DNA from: Kitasatospora atroaurantiaca
GTDB taxonomy: Bacteria > Actinomycetota > Actinomycetes > Streptomycetales > Streptomycetaceae
Length of the DNA stretch: 64,000 nt
Assembly (NCBI RefSeq): GCF_007828955.1
Contig: NZ_VIVR01000001.1
Span: 4,030,001-4,094,000 of the forward strand
Direction of reading: 5' to 3'
The notes under the pieces were generated by a model. It ran no database searches and had not been told where the DNA came from. It worked only from the letters and a program-made list of their open reading frames with translations. The stretch's first letter is position 1. Each line of letters begins with the position of its first letter. Shown here piece by piece: positions 35,752 through 46,522 of this stretch. Both the position numbers and the translations under genes were made by a program.

Positions 35752-37196
35752 TGTCCCGCCTCTCCCTCCGCGCCCGGCTGCTGATCCTCGCGCTCCTCCT
35801 GGTGACCACCGGGCTGGTGGTGAGCGACTTCGTCGTGCTCGGCACCGTCCGCATGCAGCTGGTGCAGCGGGCCGACCAGCAGCTCCAGCGCTTCGCCGAG
35901 CCCCTCTCGCACCGGACACCCAACGGCCGCCAGCAGAACCAGACCCCCGCTCTCAAGCGCGTCGGCCAGTTCCTGCCCAGCCAGTACGTCGTGCAGTACC
36001 GCGCCGCCGACGGCACCGTCCAGCAGGTGCTCCGCCAGCCGATCGCCGACTCCGACCCGGCGCCCGAACTGGACCACCTGACGCCGGCCGTCCTCGCCGC
36101 CAAGCTGGGCACCGGCTTCGACGTCCCGGACGAGCACGGCCAGGGCAGCTGGCGGGTCATCGTCCTCCCGCTCGCCCACGCCAACGCCAACGCCTTCTCC
36201 GCCCCCAGCTACGTCCTCGTCGCCGTCTCCCTGGAGGACGTCGACGCGACCGTCTCCAGACTCCGCACCTCCTTCCTCGCCATCGGCGCCGCCGTCCTCG
36301 TCCTGATCACCGCCCTCGGCGCCTTCGCGGTACGCGCCGGACTGCGCCCGCTCGCGCGGATCGAGCAGGACGCCGAACTCATCGCGGCCGGCCGCCTCTC
36401 CCACCGGATGCCGAGCCTCGCCCCGCGCACCGAAGTCGGGCGCCTGTCCGCAGCCCTCAACGTCATGCTCACCCAGATCGAGGCGGCCTTCGCGGCCCGC
36501 GCCGAGTCCGAGGCCCGGATGCGCCGCTTCGTCGCGGACGCCTCGCACGAGCTCCGCACCCCCCTCGCAGGCATCCGCGGCTTCGCCGAGCTGTACCGGA
36601 TGGGCGCGCTGCCCGACGTCGACCGCGCGATGGACCGGATCGAGAGCGAGGCCGTCCGGATGGGCGGCCTGGTCGAGGACCTGCTCACCCTCGCCCGCAT
36701 CGACGAGGAACGCCCCCTCGACCTGGCCCCGATGGACCTGCGTACCCTCGCCGCCGACGCCCTGCACGACCTCACCGCACTCGACCCCGGCCGCCCGGTC
36801 TCCCTCACCGGTCCGAGCGGCACCGGCTCCCCCCAACCCGCCCCCGTCCTCGGCGACGAGGCCCGACTCCGCCAGGTGGTCACCAACCTGGTCGGCAACG
36901 CCGTCAAGCACACCCCGCCGGGCACCGCCGTACGGATCGGCGTCGGCACGGCCGACGGCCGCTGTCTTCTGGAAGTCGCCGACTCAGGCCCAGGCCTGAC
37001 GGAGGATCAGGCCGTCCAGGTCTTCGAGCGCTTCTACCGGGTGGACGCCTCCCGCAGCCGCCGCGACGGCGGAGGGGCCGGCCTCGGCCTGGCCATCGCC
37101 ACCGCCCTCACCCACTCCCACGGCGGCACCCTCACCCTCGACACGGCCCCCGGCCGCGGCGCGACCTTCCGGGTGGAGATCCCCCACCAGGGCTGA
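35751..37196 (+). CDS. Sensor histidine kinase partner of the OmpR-type regulator
   Basis: The 481-residue kinase has a first membrane helix (LLILALLLVTTGLVVSDFVVL), an outside sensing loop (about 35-170), a second helix (FLAIGAAVLVLITALGAFAV), HAMP, the phospho-His box DASHELRTPLAGI, and the ATPase N, G1 and G2 boxes (NLVGNAVKHTPPG, DSGPGL, GGAGLGLAI). The signal is unknown. It lies about 290 nt upstream of cydA on the same strand, but with its own stop and an intervening Rex operator, so it need not be linked to cyd. Confidence 0.93.
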   Translation: MSRLSLRARLLILALLLVTTGLVVSDFVVLGTVRMQLVQRADQQLQRFAEPLSHRTPNGRQQNQTPALKRVGQFLPSQYVVQYRAADGTVQQVLRQPIADSDPAPELDHLTPAVLAAKLGTGFDVPDEHGQGSWRVIVLPLAHANANAFSAPSYVLVAVSLEDVDATVSRLRTSFLAIGAAVLVLITALGAFAVRAGLRPLARIEQDAELIAAGRLSHRMPSLAPRTEVGRLSAALNVMLTQIEAAFAARAESEARMRRFVADASHELRTPLAGIRGFAELYRMGALPDVDRAMDRIESEAVRMGGLVEDLLTLARIDEERPLDLAPMDLRTLAADALHDLTALDPGRPVSLTGPSGTGSPQPAPVLGDEARLRQVVTNLVGNAVKHTPPGTAVRIGVGTADGRCLLEVADSGPGLTEDQAVQVFERFYRVDASRSRRDGGGAGLGLAIATALTHSHGGTLTLDTAPGRGATFRVEIPHQG

Positions 37197-37375
37197 ACTC
37201 CGCCCCTCTTCGTGCGGCCCGCCGCCCCTTTTGTCAAGCGCCTGATCGTCGAAGAGCCCATGACGGGCGGCCCTTGTAACGGGCCCCCGCTTCATCGGAT
37301 CATCCGATTGACCACTTGGTCGTTCAAAACCCACCCCCGTGTTCGGGCGCGCAACCGCATGGTGTTCAATACACC

Positions 37376-37393
37376 TTGTGAACGTGTTCACTT
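37376..37393. promoter_or_regulatory. Rex operator (ROP) upstream of cydA
   Basis: TTGTGAACGTGTTCACTT matches the Rex operator pattern TTGTGAANNNNTTCACAA except at the last two bases. It lies about 95 bp before the cydA start. Rex is the NADH/NAD+-sensing repressor known to control cydABCD in Streptomyces coelicolor. A possible -35 word TTGACA (37419-37424) lies just downstream. Confidence 0.85.
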
Positions 37394-37487
37394 TCACAAG
37401 CGGACAAGCTTGGGCCGTTTGACACCGGTCTCATGCCAAAGCTCCCGCTTGCTGGGTTTGTCACGGAATGAGCAGAGAGAGGACGCA

Positions 37488-39026
37488 GTGGATCTAGCAG
37501 TTGCTCACGAGACCATCGCGCGGTGGCAGTTCGGGATCACCACCGTCTACCACTTCCTCTTCGTCCCGCTGACGATCAGCCTCGCCGCCATCGTGGCCGG
37601 CCTCGAGACGGCCTGGGTGCGCACGGGCAAGGAGAAGTACTTCCACGCCACCAAGTTCTGGGGCAAGCTCTTCCTGATCAACATCGCGATGGGCGTGGTT
37701 ACCGGCATCGTGCAGGAGTTCCAGTTCGGCATGAACTGGTCCGACTACTCCCGCTTCGTCGGCGACGTCTTCGGCGCACCGCTCGCGATGGAGGCGCTGA
37801 TCGCCTTCTTCTTCGAGTCCACCTTCATCGGCCTCTGGATCTTCGGCTGGGACAGGCTCCCCAAGAAGATCCACTGCGCCTGCATCTGGATGGTGGCCAT
37901 CGGCACCGTCCTGTCCGCCTACTTCATCCTGGCGGCCAACTCCTGGATGCAGCACCCCGTCGGCTACGCGATCGACCCGGCCACCGGCAAGGCCCAGCTC
38001 ACCGACATCGCCCGGGTGCTCTTCCAGGACACCACCCTCGTGGTGGTCTTCCACACCCTCACCGCCGCCTTCCTCACCGGCGCCGCCTTCATGGTCGGCA
38101 TCTCCTCGTACCACCTCTGGAAGGCCAAGCGCACCTCCACCGCGGACCCCAAGAAGACCGCCGCGATGCGCACCTCCCTCCGCATCGCCCTCGTCATCGC
38201 CGTCATCGCCGGCCTCGGAACGGCACTCAGCGGCGACAGCCTGGCCAAGGTCATGTTCAAGCAGCAGCCGATGAAGATGGCCGCCGCCGAGGCACTCTGG
38301 GACACCCAGACGCCCGCCCCCTTCTCGATCTTCGCGGTCGGTAACGTCAACGACGGCCACAACTCCGTCGAGCTGGAGGTCCCGGGGATACTGTCCTTCC
38401 TGGCCAACAGCAACTTCAGCTCGCCCGTCCCCGGCATCAACGACACCGCGGCCGCCGAAGCGGCCAAGTACGGCGGGCAGCCCACCGACTACATCCCGAA
38501 CATCTTCGTCACGTACTGGGGCTTCCGCCTCATGATCGGCTTCGGGATGACGTCCTTCCTGGCCGGCCTGGTCGGCCTCTGGACCACCCGCCGGAAGCTG
38601 TTCCTCGCCCCGGAACACCGCACCACCTCCTCCGAAGTCCCCAAGCTCATGCTCACCAAGCACCACGAGCTCGGGCCCTTCCTCACCAAGTGGAGCTGGC
38701 GGATCGGCATCCTCACCATGGGCTTCCCGCTGATCGCCAACAGCTTCGGCTGGATCTTCACCGAGATGGGCCGTCAGCCCTGGGCCGTCTTCGGGCTGAT
38801 GACCACCGCGAACGCCGTCTCCCCCAACGTCGGCGTCACCACCCAGGTCATCGCCCTCAGCACCTTCACCCTGCTCTACGCCGTGCTCGCCGTCATCGAG
38901 GTCAAGCTCCTCGTCAAGTACGCCAAGGCGGGCCCGGTCACCTCCGAGCAGCCCCCGGCCCAGGATCCGACCCTCCGCGGCAGTTCCTCCGACGACGCCG
39001 ACAAGCCTCTCGCCTTCGCCTACTGA
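37488..39026 (+). CDS. cydA: Cytochrome bd oxidase subunit I
   Basis: The 512-residue multi-pass protein is the quinol-oxidising subunit. It keeps the heme-ligand histidine near the N-terminus (His22, in TVYHFLFVPLT), the second in VVVFHTLTAAF, and the family motif GRQPWAVFGLMTT. About nine membrane helices are visible. The quinol loop is the short type common in actinobacteria. GTG 37488 follows GAGAGGA; the frame stays open upstream through the promoter. It reduces O2 to water at high affinity under low oxygen. Confidence 0.97.
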   Translation: MDLAVAHETIARWQFGITTVYHFLFVPLTISLAAIVAGLETAWVRTGKEKYFHATKFWGKLFLINIAMGVVTGIVQEFQFGMNWSDYSRFVGDVFGAPLAMEALIAFFFESTFIGLWIFGWDRLPKKIHCACIWMVAIGTVLSAYFILAANSWMQHPVGYAIDPATGKAQLTDIARVLFQDTTLVVVFHTLTAAFLTGAAFMVGISSYHLWKAKRTSTADPKKTAAMRTSLRIALVIAVIAGLGTALSGDSLAKVMFKQQPMKMAAAEALWDTQTPAPFSIFAVGNVNDGHNSVELEVPGILSFLANSNFSSPVPGINDTAAAEAAKYGGQPTDYIPNIFVTYWGFRLMIGFGMTSFLAGLVGLWTTRRKLFLAPEHRTTSSEVPKLMLTKHHELGPFLTKWSWRIGILTMGFPLIANSFGWIFTEMGRQPWAVFGLMTTANAVSPNVGVTTQVIALSTFTLLYAVLAVIEVKLLVKYAKAGPVTSEQPPAQDPTLRGSSSDDADKPLAFAY

Positions 39027-39035
39027 GGACCCTCG

Positions 39036-40039
<1,004 letters not shown>

Positions 40040-40040
<1 letters not shown>

Positions 40041-43000
40041 TGAAGCCGATCGACCCGCGCCTCCTGGCCCACGCCCGCGCCACCCGCGCCTTCCTCGCCG
40101 GATCAGTGATCCTCGGCGGGGTCGGCGCGGCCCTGGTGGTCGCGCAGGCAGGACTGATCGCCGAGATCATCGTCCGGGCCTTCCAGCAGCACACCTACAA
40201 CCTCACCGGCCCGCTGCTCGCCCTCGCCGCGACCGCCCTCGGGCGGGCCCTGGTCGCCTGGCTGACCGAACTGACCGCCCACCGCTCCGTCGCCCGGGTG
40301 AAGTCGACCCTGCGCCGCCGCCTGCTCGACCACGCCACCGCCCTCGGCCCGGCCTACCTCTCCAGCCGCCGCACCGGCGAACTCACCACCCTCGCCACCC
40401 GGGGCATCGACGCCCTCGACGACTACTTCGCCCGCTACCTTCCCCAGCTGGCACTCTCCGTGGTCGTCCCCACCGTCGTCCTCATCCGCATCGTCGGCGC
40501 CGACTGGACCTCAGCCGCGATCATCGCCGGCACCCTCCCGCTCATCCCCCTCTTCATGGTCCTCATCGGCCTGGCCACCCAGAGCCAGATGGACCGCCAG
40601 TGGAACACCCTGGCCCGCCTCAGCCACCACTTCCTCGACGTCGTGGCCGGCCTCCCCACCCTCAAGATCTTCAACCGCGCCAAAGCCCAGGCGCAGACCA
40701 TCTCCCGCATCACCGACGACTATCGCCGCGCCACCCTCCGCACCCTCCGCATCGCCTTCATCTCCTCCTTCGCCCTGGAGCTCCTCGCCACCCTCTCCGT
40801 CGCCCTGGTCGCCGTCTCCATCGGCTTCCGCCTGGTGGACGGCACCCTCACCCTCGAAACCGGCCTCCTCATCCTGATCCTGGCCCCCGAGGTCTACTTC
40901 CCGATCCGCCAGGTCGGCGCGCTCTACCACTCCAGCGTCGAAGGCCTCACCGCCGCCGACCAGATCTTCGAGGTCCTCGAAACCCCCCTCCCCACCCCCG
41001 GCAGCACCCCGGCCCCGCCCCTCGCCACCGCCACCATCACCATCACCGGCCTCACCGTCACCCACCCCAACCGCCCCACCCCGGCCCTCCACGACGTCTC
41101 CCTCACCCTCCGCCCCAACACCACCACCGCCCTCACCGGCCCCAGCGGCGCGGGCAAGACCACCCTCCTCTCCACCCTCCTCGGCTTCACCACCCCGGAC
41201 GCCGGCACCATCCGCATCCATGCCGACCGCACCTACGACCTCGCCGACCTCGACCCCACCACCTGGCGCCGCCAGATCGCCTGGGTCCCCCAGCACCCGC
41301 ACCTCTTCGCGGGGACCGTCGCCGACAACGTCCGCCTCAGCCGCCCGGACGCCACCGACGCCGAAGTCCGCACCGCCCTGGCCTCCGCCCACGCCACCGA
41401 CTTCGCCGACCTCGACACCGTCCTCGGCGAAGGCGGCACCGGCCTCTCCGCAGGCCAACGCCAGCGCCTCGCCCTCGCCCGCGCCCTCCTCACCGACCGC
41501 CCCCTCGTCCTCCTCGACGAGCCCACCGCCAACCTCGACGGCGCAAGCGAGCAGGCCATCGTCGAGGCCATCCGCGCCCTCAAGGGCCGAACCATCCTCC
41601 TCATCGCCCACCGCCCCGCCCTCCTCACCCTCGCCGCCCACCGCCACCACCTCCCCACTCCCCCCACCCCCACCCACACCCCCACCCCCACCCACCCCAA
41701 CCCCAGCGAGAGGGTCGCGCTGCGCAAGGGGGCGGCGGACGGGGTGGTCGTGGAGGGGGGCGTGGTGCGTGATTTTCGTACTGCCCAACGGCGAGAACCC
41801 ACCCCCACCTCCCGGCAGTACGAAAATCATGCAGCCCCCCGGAACGACCACCCCGGTAGCCGCCCCCGCCCCACCCCACCCGAGAGCCCCACCTCACCCG
41901 AGAGCCCCACCCCACCCCAGACCCCCCGCCTCACCCCCGCCACCATCCTCGGCACCCTCGCCCTCGCCTGCGCCACAGCCCTCATGGCCACCTCCGGCTG
42001 GCTCATCTCGTACGCCTCCGAGATGCCCCCCGTGCTCTACCTGATGATGGCCGTCACCTCCGTCCGAGCCTTCGGCATCGGCCGCAGCGTCTTCCGCTAC
42101 GCCGAACGCCTCAGCTCCCACAACGCCGTCCTCCGAGCCCTCGGCAGCGTGCGAACCTCCGTCTACCGCCGCCTGGAGCAGCTCGCCCCGGCCGCCCTGC
42201 CCGCCTTCCGCCGCGGTGACCTGCTCTCCCGCCTGGTCTCCGACGTCGACGCCGTCCAGGACCACTACCTCCGCTGGAGGCTCCCCGCCACCATCGCGCT
42301 GCTGGTCTCCCTCGGCTCGGCCGTCGCGATCGCCGCCTTCCTCCCCCTCGCCGGAGCGGTGCTCGCCCTCGGCCTCGCCCTCGCCGGCGCCGCGGTCCCG
42401 ACCCTGGCCACCCGCCTCTCCGGCCGAGCGGAACGCCAACAGGCCCCCGCCCGAGGCGAACTGGCGGCATCGGTCGTCGACACCCTCACCGGCACCGCCG
42501 AACTGACCGTCGCAGGCGCCCTCCCCGGTCGCCTCGCCACCGCCCGCGCCGCCGACGGCCGTCTCACCATCCTCGCGGCCCGCTCCGCCGCCACCGCCGC
42601 CCTCTCCGCGGGGCTCATCGCCCTCGTCACCGGCCTCACGGTCACCGCGACCGCCGCCGTCGGCGTACACGGCGTCAGCACCAACGCACTGCCGGGCGTC
42701 TGCCTGGCGGTCATCGTCCTGACCCCCCTCGCGGCCTTCGAAGCGGTCACCACCATGCCCACCGCCGTCCAGTTCCGCGAACGCAGCCGAGCCGCCCGAA
42801 TCCGCCTCACCGACCTCCTCGAAACACCGGCCCCGATCTCAGAACCGACGGTCCCCACCCCACCCCCCTCCGACCCCCTCCCCATCGCCGTCCGAGGCCT
42901 CACCGCCCGCTGGCCCGGCCAGCCCACCGACACCCACGCCCTCCACGACCTCGACCTCGACCTCACCGCAGGACGCCGGATCGCCGTGGTCGGCCCCTCC

Positions 43001-43657
43001 GGCTCCGGCAAGACGACCCTCGCCCAGGTGCTCCTCCGATTCCTGGACCAGACCTCGGGCACCGTCAGCCTCTCCGCCGACAGTCCACAGCCTGTGGACA
43101 CCCGCACACTCGCCTCCGACGAGGTCCGCCGCACAGTCGGCCTCTGCGCCCAGGACGCCCACGTCTTCGACAGCTCCCTGCGCGAGAACCTCCGCCTCGC
43201 CCGCCCGGACGCGACGCCCGCCCAACTCCGCGCAGCCCTCGACCGCGCCCGCCTCCTGACCTGGGTCGACACCCTCCCCGACGGCCTGGACACCATGGTC
43301 GGCGAGCACGGCGCCCGCCTCTCCGGCGGCCAGCGCCAGCGCCTCGCGCTCGCCCGCGCACTCCTCGCCGACTTCCCCGTCCTGATCCTGGACGAGCCCG
43401 CCGAGCACCTCGACCTGCCCACGGCCGACGCCCTCACCGCCGACCTGCTCGCCGCCACCGCAGGCCGCACCACCCTCCTCATCACCCACCGCCTGGCCGG
43501 CCTCTCCGACGAATCCGTCGACGAGGTGCTCGTCCTCGACCACGGCAGGGTCGCCGAACGCGGCACCTGGTCCGAGCTGATCAACCGCCCCGACAGCCAC
43601 CTCGCGACCATGTGGCACCGCGAGCAACAGACCGACACGCTGCTCCCCACCGCCTGA
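40040..43657 (+). CDS. cydCD: Fused CydD-CydC thiol-exporter ABC protein
   Basis: The 1205-residue protein carries two complete ABC exporter halves. The first (CydD-like, about 1-555) has Walker A GPSGAGKTT, signature LSAGQRQRLALARAL and Walker B VLLDEPTANLD. The second (CydC-like, about 630-1205) has GPSGSGKTT, LSGGQRQRLALARAL and LILDEPAEHLD. The fused form is usual in Streptomyces. CydDC exports glutathione-type thiols or cysteine needed to assemble cytochrome bd. The linker (about 530-635) is long, low in complexity, and contains an inverted-repeat element at 41728-41867 translated in frame. Confidence 0.95.
41728..41867. repeat. Long imperfect inverted repeat inside the CydDC linker
   Basis: Left arm 41728-41785 and right arm 41814-41867 are inverse complements over about 55 bp with a few mismatches and a 3-4-nt gap; the inner 16 bp (TGATTTTCGTACTGCC and its complement) are perfect. 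The 28-nt loop and the AT-rich core differ from the surrounding GC-rich coding DNA. The reading frame is kept through it. Confidence 0.75.
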
Positions 43658-43693
43658 CTACCCTCCCAAACCGGGGCAAACTACGCTCGCCTC

Positions 43694-45514
43694 ATGGAGA
43701 CCCCACCCGCCGAGAGCTCCCCCGCCGAGCGCGCCGAGCGCGCCGGGAGCTCACCGGACCAGGCCCCCCACCGAGTCCCCGAGATCGCCTCACTCGGCCT
43801 CGACACCCTGGTCACCGAGGTCTCCGAGCGCCTGCAGTCCGCCGCCGCCGTCACCGACCGGATGCAGCGGCTCCTCGAAGCCGTCGTGTCCGTCGGCGCC
43901 GGGCTCGACCTGCACGCCACCCTCCAGCGCATCGCCACCGCCGCCGCCGAACTGGTCGACGCCAAGTACGCGGCCCTCGGCGTGATCTCCCCGCAAGGGC
44001 ACGGCCTCTCCGACTTCATCCACGTCGGCGTGGACGACGCCACCGCCGCCGCGATCGGTGAACTGCCCACCGGACGCGGCATCCTCGGCGTGCTGATCGA
44101 CCGACCGGAGCCGCTCCGCCTGGCCGACCTCGCGGGTGACCCCCGCTCCTCCGGCTTCCCCCCGCACCATCCGCCGATGAAGTCCTTCCTCGGCGAGCCG
44201 ATCCGGGTACGCGACGAGGTCTTCGGCAACCTCTATCTGACCGAGAAACTGAACGGCAACGCCTTCACCCCGGAGGACGCCCAGGTGGTGCACGCCCTCG
44301 CGGCCGCCGCCGGCGTCGCCATCGAGAACTCCCGGCTGTACGAGGAGGGCCGCCGCCGCGAGCGCTGGATCGCGGGCGCGGCCGCCGTCACGACCGCCCT
44401 GCTCTCCACGGACGAGGCGCAGTCCGCCCTCACCGTCGCCGCCGAGCAGGTCCAGGAGCTCGCGGACGCCGCCCTCGGCATGATCCTGCTGCCGACCGGC
44501 GACGGGCAGATGCGGGTCGCCCACGCCTCCGGCGAGGCCGCCGAGTTCGTGACCGGCGAGCTGCTGCCCGTCACCAGCTTCGCGTCCCGGCTGATCGCGG
44601 GCGAGAGCGTCTACATCGAGGACATGTCCACCGACCCCACCGTGGGGCTCCGACTGGCCCGCAGCTTCGGGGCCTCGATGGCCGTCCCGATGATCGCCAC
44701 CGGGCGGGTGCTCGGCGGGCTCTGCGTCTGGCGGCGCCGGGGCGCGCCGCCGTTCACGGACGCCGAGAAGCTGCTCGCCGAGACCTTCGCCTCGCAGTCC
44801 GCCCTCGCCCTGCGCCTCGCCGAAGGGCAGCGCGACCAACAGCGCCTGGCCGTCTTCCAGGACCGTGACCGGATCGCCCGCGACCTCCACGACCTCGTCA
44901 TCCAGCGGCTCTTCGCCACCGGGATGATGCTGGAGAGCGCAGCCCGCCGCTCGGTCGTCCCCGAGGTGCAGGCCGGGATCGGCAAGGCCGTCGACGAACT
45001 GGACGCCACCATCCAGGAGGTCCGCACCACCATCTACGCCCTCCAGCACGACGACCACGGCGACGAGCCGGACAACCTCCGCACCCGCGTGCTGCGCGAG
45101 GGCAGCCAGGCCGCGGCCGCACTCGGCTTCAAGCCGTCCGTCACCTTCATGGGCCCGGTCGAGAGCCTGGTTGGCGAGAAGACGGGCCGCCAACTCCTGG
45201 CGGCACTACGCGAGATGCTCTCCAACACGGCCCGCCACGCCCGGGCCTCCCGGGTCGGCGTGGAGGTCGACGCCACCGTTCACCTCGACGCCGACGGCCA
45301 CCCGGTCTCCGGCGACCCGGAGTCGCTCGACCGGGCCGGCCGGCCCGGCGTCCTGCTCACGGTCACCGACGACGGCGTGGGCATCCCGGACGGCGGCCGC
45401 CGCAGCGGCCTGCGCAACCTCACCCGCCGTGCCGAGACCCTCGGCGGCGACGCCTGGCACGAGCCGGGCCCCCACGGCAAGGGCACCCGAGTCCGCTGGT
45501 CCGCCCGCCTCTAG
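43694..45514 (+). CDS. DevS/DosT-like GAF-domain sensor histidine kinase
   Basis: The 606-residue soluble kinase has two GAF domains (about 65-215 and 235-380), a HisKA_3 dimerisation segment with the phospho-His in RIARDLHDLVIQRLFATGMM (in part ARDLHDLVIQRLF), and an ATPase domain (DDGVGIP, GLRNLTRRAETLGG). The first GAF holds GFPPHHPPMKSFLGEPIRV; His159 there is at the position of the heme-ligating His of mycobacterial DevS/DosT, so gas or redox sensing is inferred. No response regulator lies next to it. No Shine-Dalgarno precedes ATG 43694; TACGCT 6 nt upstream suggests a leaderless message. Confidence 0.88.
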   Translation: METPPAESSPAERAERAGSSPDQAPHRVPEIASLGLDTLVTEVSERLQSAAAVTDRMQRLLEAVVSVGAGLDLHATLQRIATAAAELVDAKYAALGVISPQGHGLSDFIHVGVDDATAAAIGELPTGRGILGVLIDRPEPLRLADLAGDPRSSGFPPHHPPMKSFLGEPIRVRDEVFGNLYLTEKLNGNAFTPEDAQVVHALAAAAGVAIENSRLYEEGRRRERWIAGAAAVTTALLSTDEAQSALTVAAEQVQELADAALGMILLPTGDGQMRVAHASGEAAEFVTGELLPVTSFASRLIAGESVYIEDMSTDPTVGLRLARSFGASMAVPMIATGRVLGGLCVWRRRGAPPFTDAEKLLAETFASQSALALRLAEGQRDQQRLAVFQDRDRIARDLHDLVIQRLFATGMMLESAARRSVVPEVQAGIGKAVDELDATIQEVRTTIYALQHDDHGDEPDNLRTRVLREGSQAAAALGFKPSVTFMGPVESLVGEKTGRQLLAALREMLSNTARHARASRVGVEVDATVHLDADGHPVSGDPESLDRAGRPGVLLTVTDDGVGIPDGGRRSGLRNLTRRAETLGGDAWHEPGPHGKGTRVRWSARL

Positions 45515-45540
45515 CCCTAACGCCAACCCCAGCCCCACTC

Positions 45541-46404
45541 CTAGCTGTTCGAGCCCTGCGGGGTGCTTAGCAGCAACTCCTCCACCACAGCCGCCACCCC
45601 GTCCTGCTCATTGCTGACGGTGTGCTGCGCGACGGCCGCCAGCACCTCGGGGTGGGCGTTCGCGACGGCGTACGAGGAGCCGGCCCAGGCGAGCATCTCC
45701 AGGTCGTTCGGCATGTCGCCGAAGGCCAGGACCTCCGAGCGGTCGATGCCCTGCTCCCGACACCAACTGGCCAGCGTGCTGGCCTTGGTGACGCCCAGCG
45801 AGCTGATCTCCAGCAGCGGTACGGGCGCGGACCGGGTGATCTCGGCGAGATGGCCGGCCACCCGCCGGGCGCGGGCGAGGAACTCGTCCGGGTCGAGGTC
45901 GGGGTGCTTGGCGAGCAGCTTGAACAGACCGTCCACCCGACCGTCGGCCAGCAGCTCCTCGGCCGGTGCGACCGCGTGCTCCTCGTCGTCGCCCCACATC
46001 CGCAGCTCGTACCCGGGCTCACGGGCCCACCCGCGCGGGTGCTCGAAGGCGAAGGCGGTGCCCGGCAGCTCGGCGCGCAGCGTGGTGATCACGGTGAGCG
46101 TGTCCGCGACGGCCAGCGGGAAGGTCTCCAGGAGCTCGCCTCGCCGTACGTCGACGATGGCGCCGCCGTTGGAGCAGATCGCCACCCCGTGACCGCCGAT
46201 GTGCGGGCTGACCTGCTGCATCCAGCGGGGTGGGCGGCCGGTCACGAACACCACCTGGATTCCGGCCGCCTCGGCGGCGGCCAGCGCGGCGGCCGTCCGC
46301 TCGGAGACGGTGCCGCCGGTGCACAGCAGGGTGCCGTCGAGGTCGGTGGCGATCAGGCGGGGGCGGCGTCGGGTGGTGGTGGTCACCGGTCCATCTTCGC
46401 TCAC
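45541..46404 (-). CDS. Cof-type HAD-superfamily phosphatase
   Basis: The 287-residue protein has HAD motif I IATDLDGTLL, motif II FVTGRP, a Lys in LGVTKASTL, and motif IV AFGDMPNDLEML, with the IIB cap between (about 90-200). Such enzymes dephosphorylate sugar phosphates or cofactors. GTG 46404 gives an N-terminal tail before motif I; a GTG a few codons in is an alternative. It converges with the GAF kinase gene. Confidence 0.88.
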   Translation of the reverse strand: MSEDGPVTTTTRRRPRLIATDLDGTLLCTGGTVSERTAAALAAAEAAGIQVVFVTGRPPRWMQQVSPHIGGHGVAICSNGGAIVDVRRGELLETFPLAVADTLTVITTLRAELPGTAFAFEHPRGWAREPGYELRMWGDDEEHAVAPAEELLADGRVDGLFKLLAKHPDLDPDEFLARARRVAGHLAEITRSAPVPLLEISSLGVTKASTLASWCREQGIDRSEVLAFGDMPNDLEMLAWAGSSYAVANAHPEVLAAVAQHTVSNEQDGVAAVVEELLLSTPQGSNS

Positions 46405-46480
46405 CGCACCTTCTCTGCCTCCGCCCCGGCCGTCCCTTTCACCTCCGCCCGCCCGCCGGGCCCCTGCCTGCAGCCCTCAG

Positions 46481-46503
46481 CCCCCGCCCCCCGCCCCCCG
46501 CCC
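46481..46503 (-). other. G-quadruplex-forming tract in the spacer between two minus-strand genes
   Basis: On the minus strand four G-runs (GGG, G6, G6, G5) are separated by single C bases. The tract lies in a 118-bp pyrimidine-rich (plus strand) spacer between the TPR gene stop and the HAD gene start. Confidence 0.6.
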
Positions 46504-46522
46504 TCTGCCCTCTCCTCTGCCC

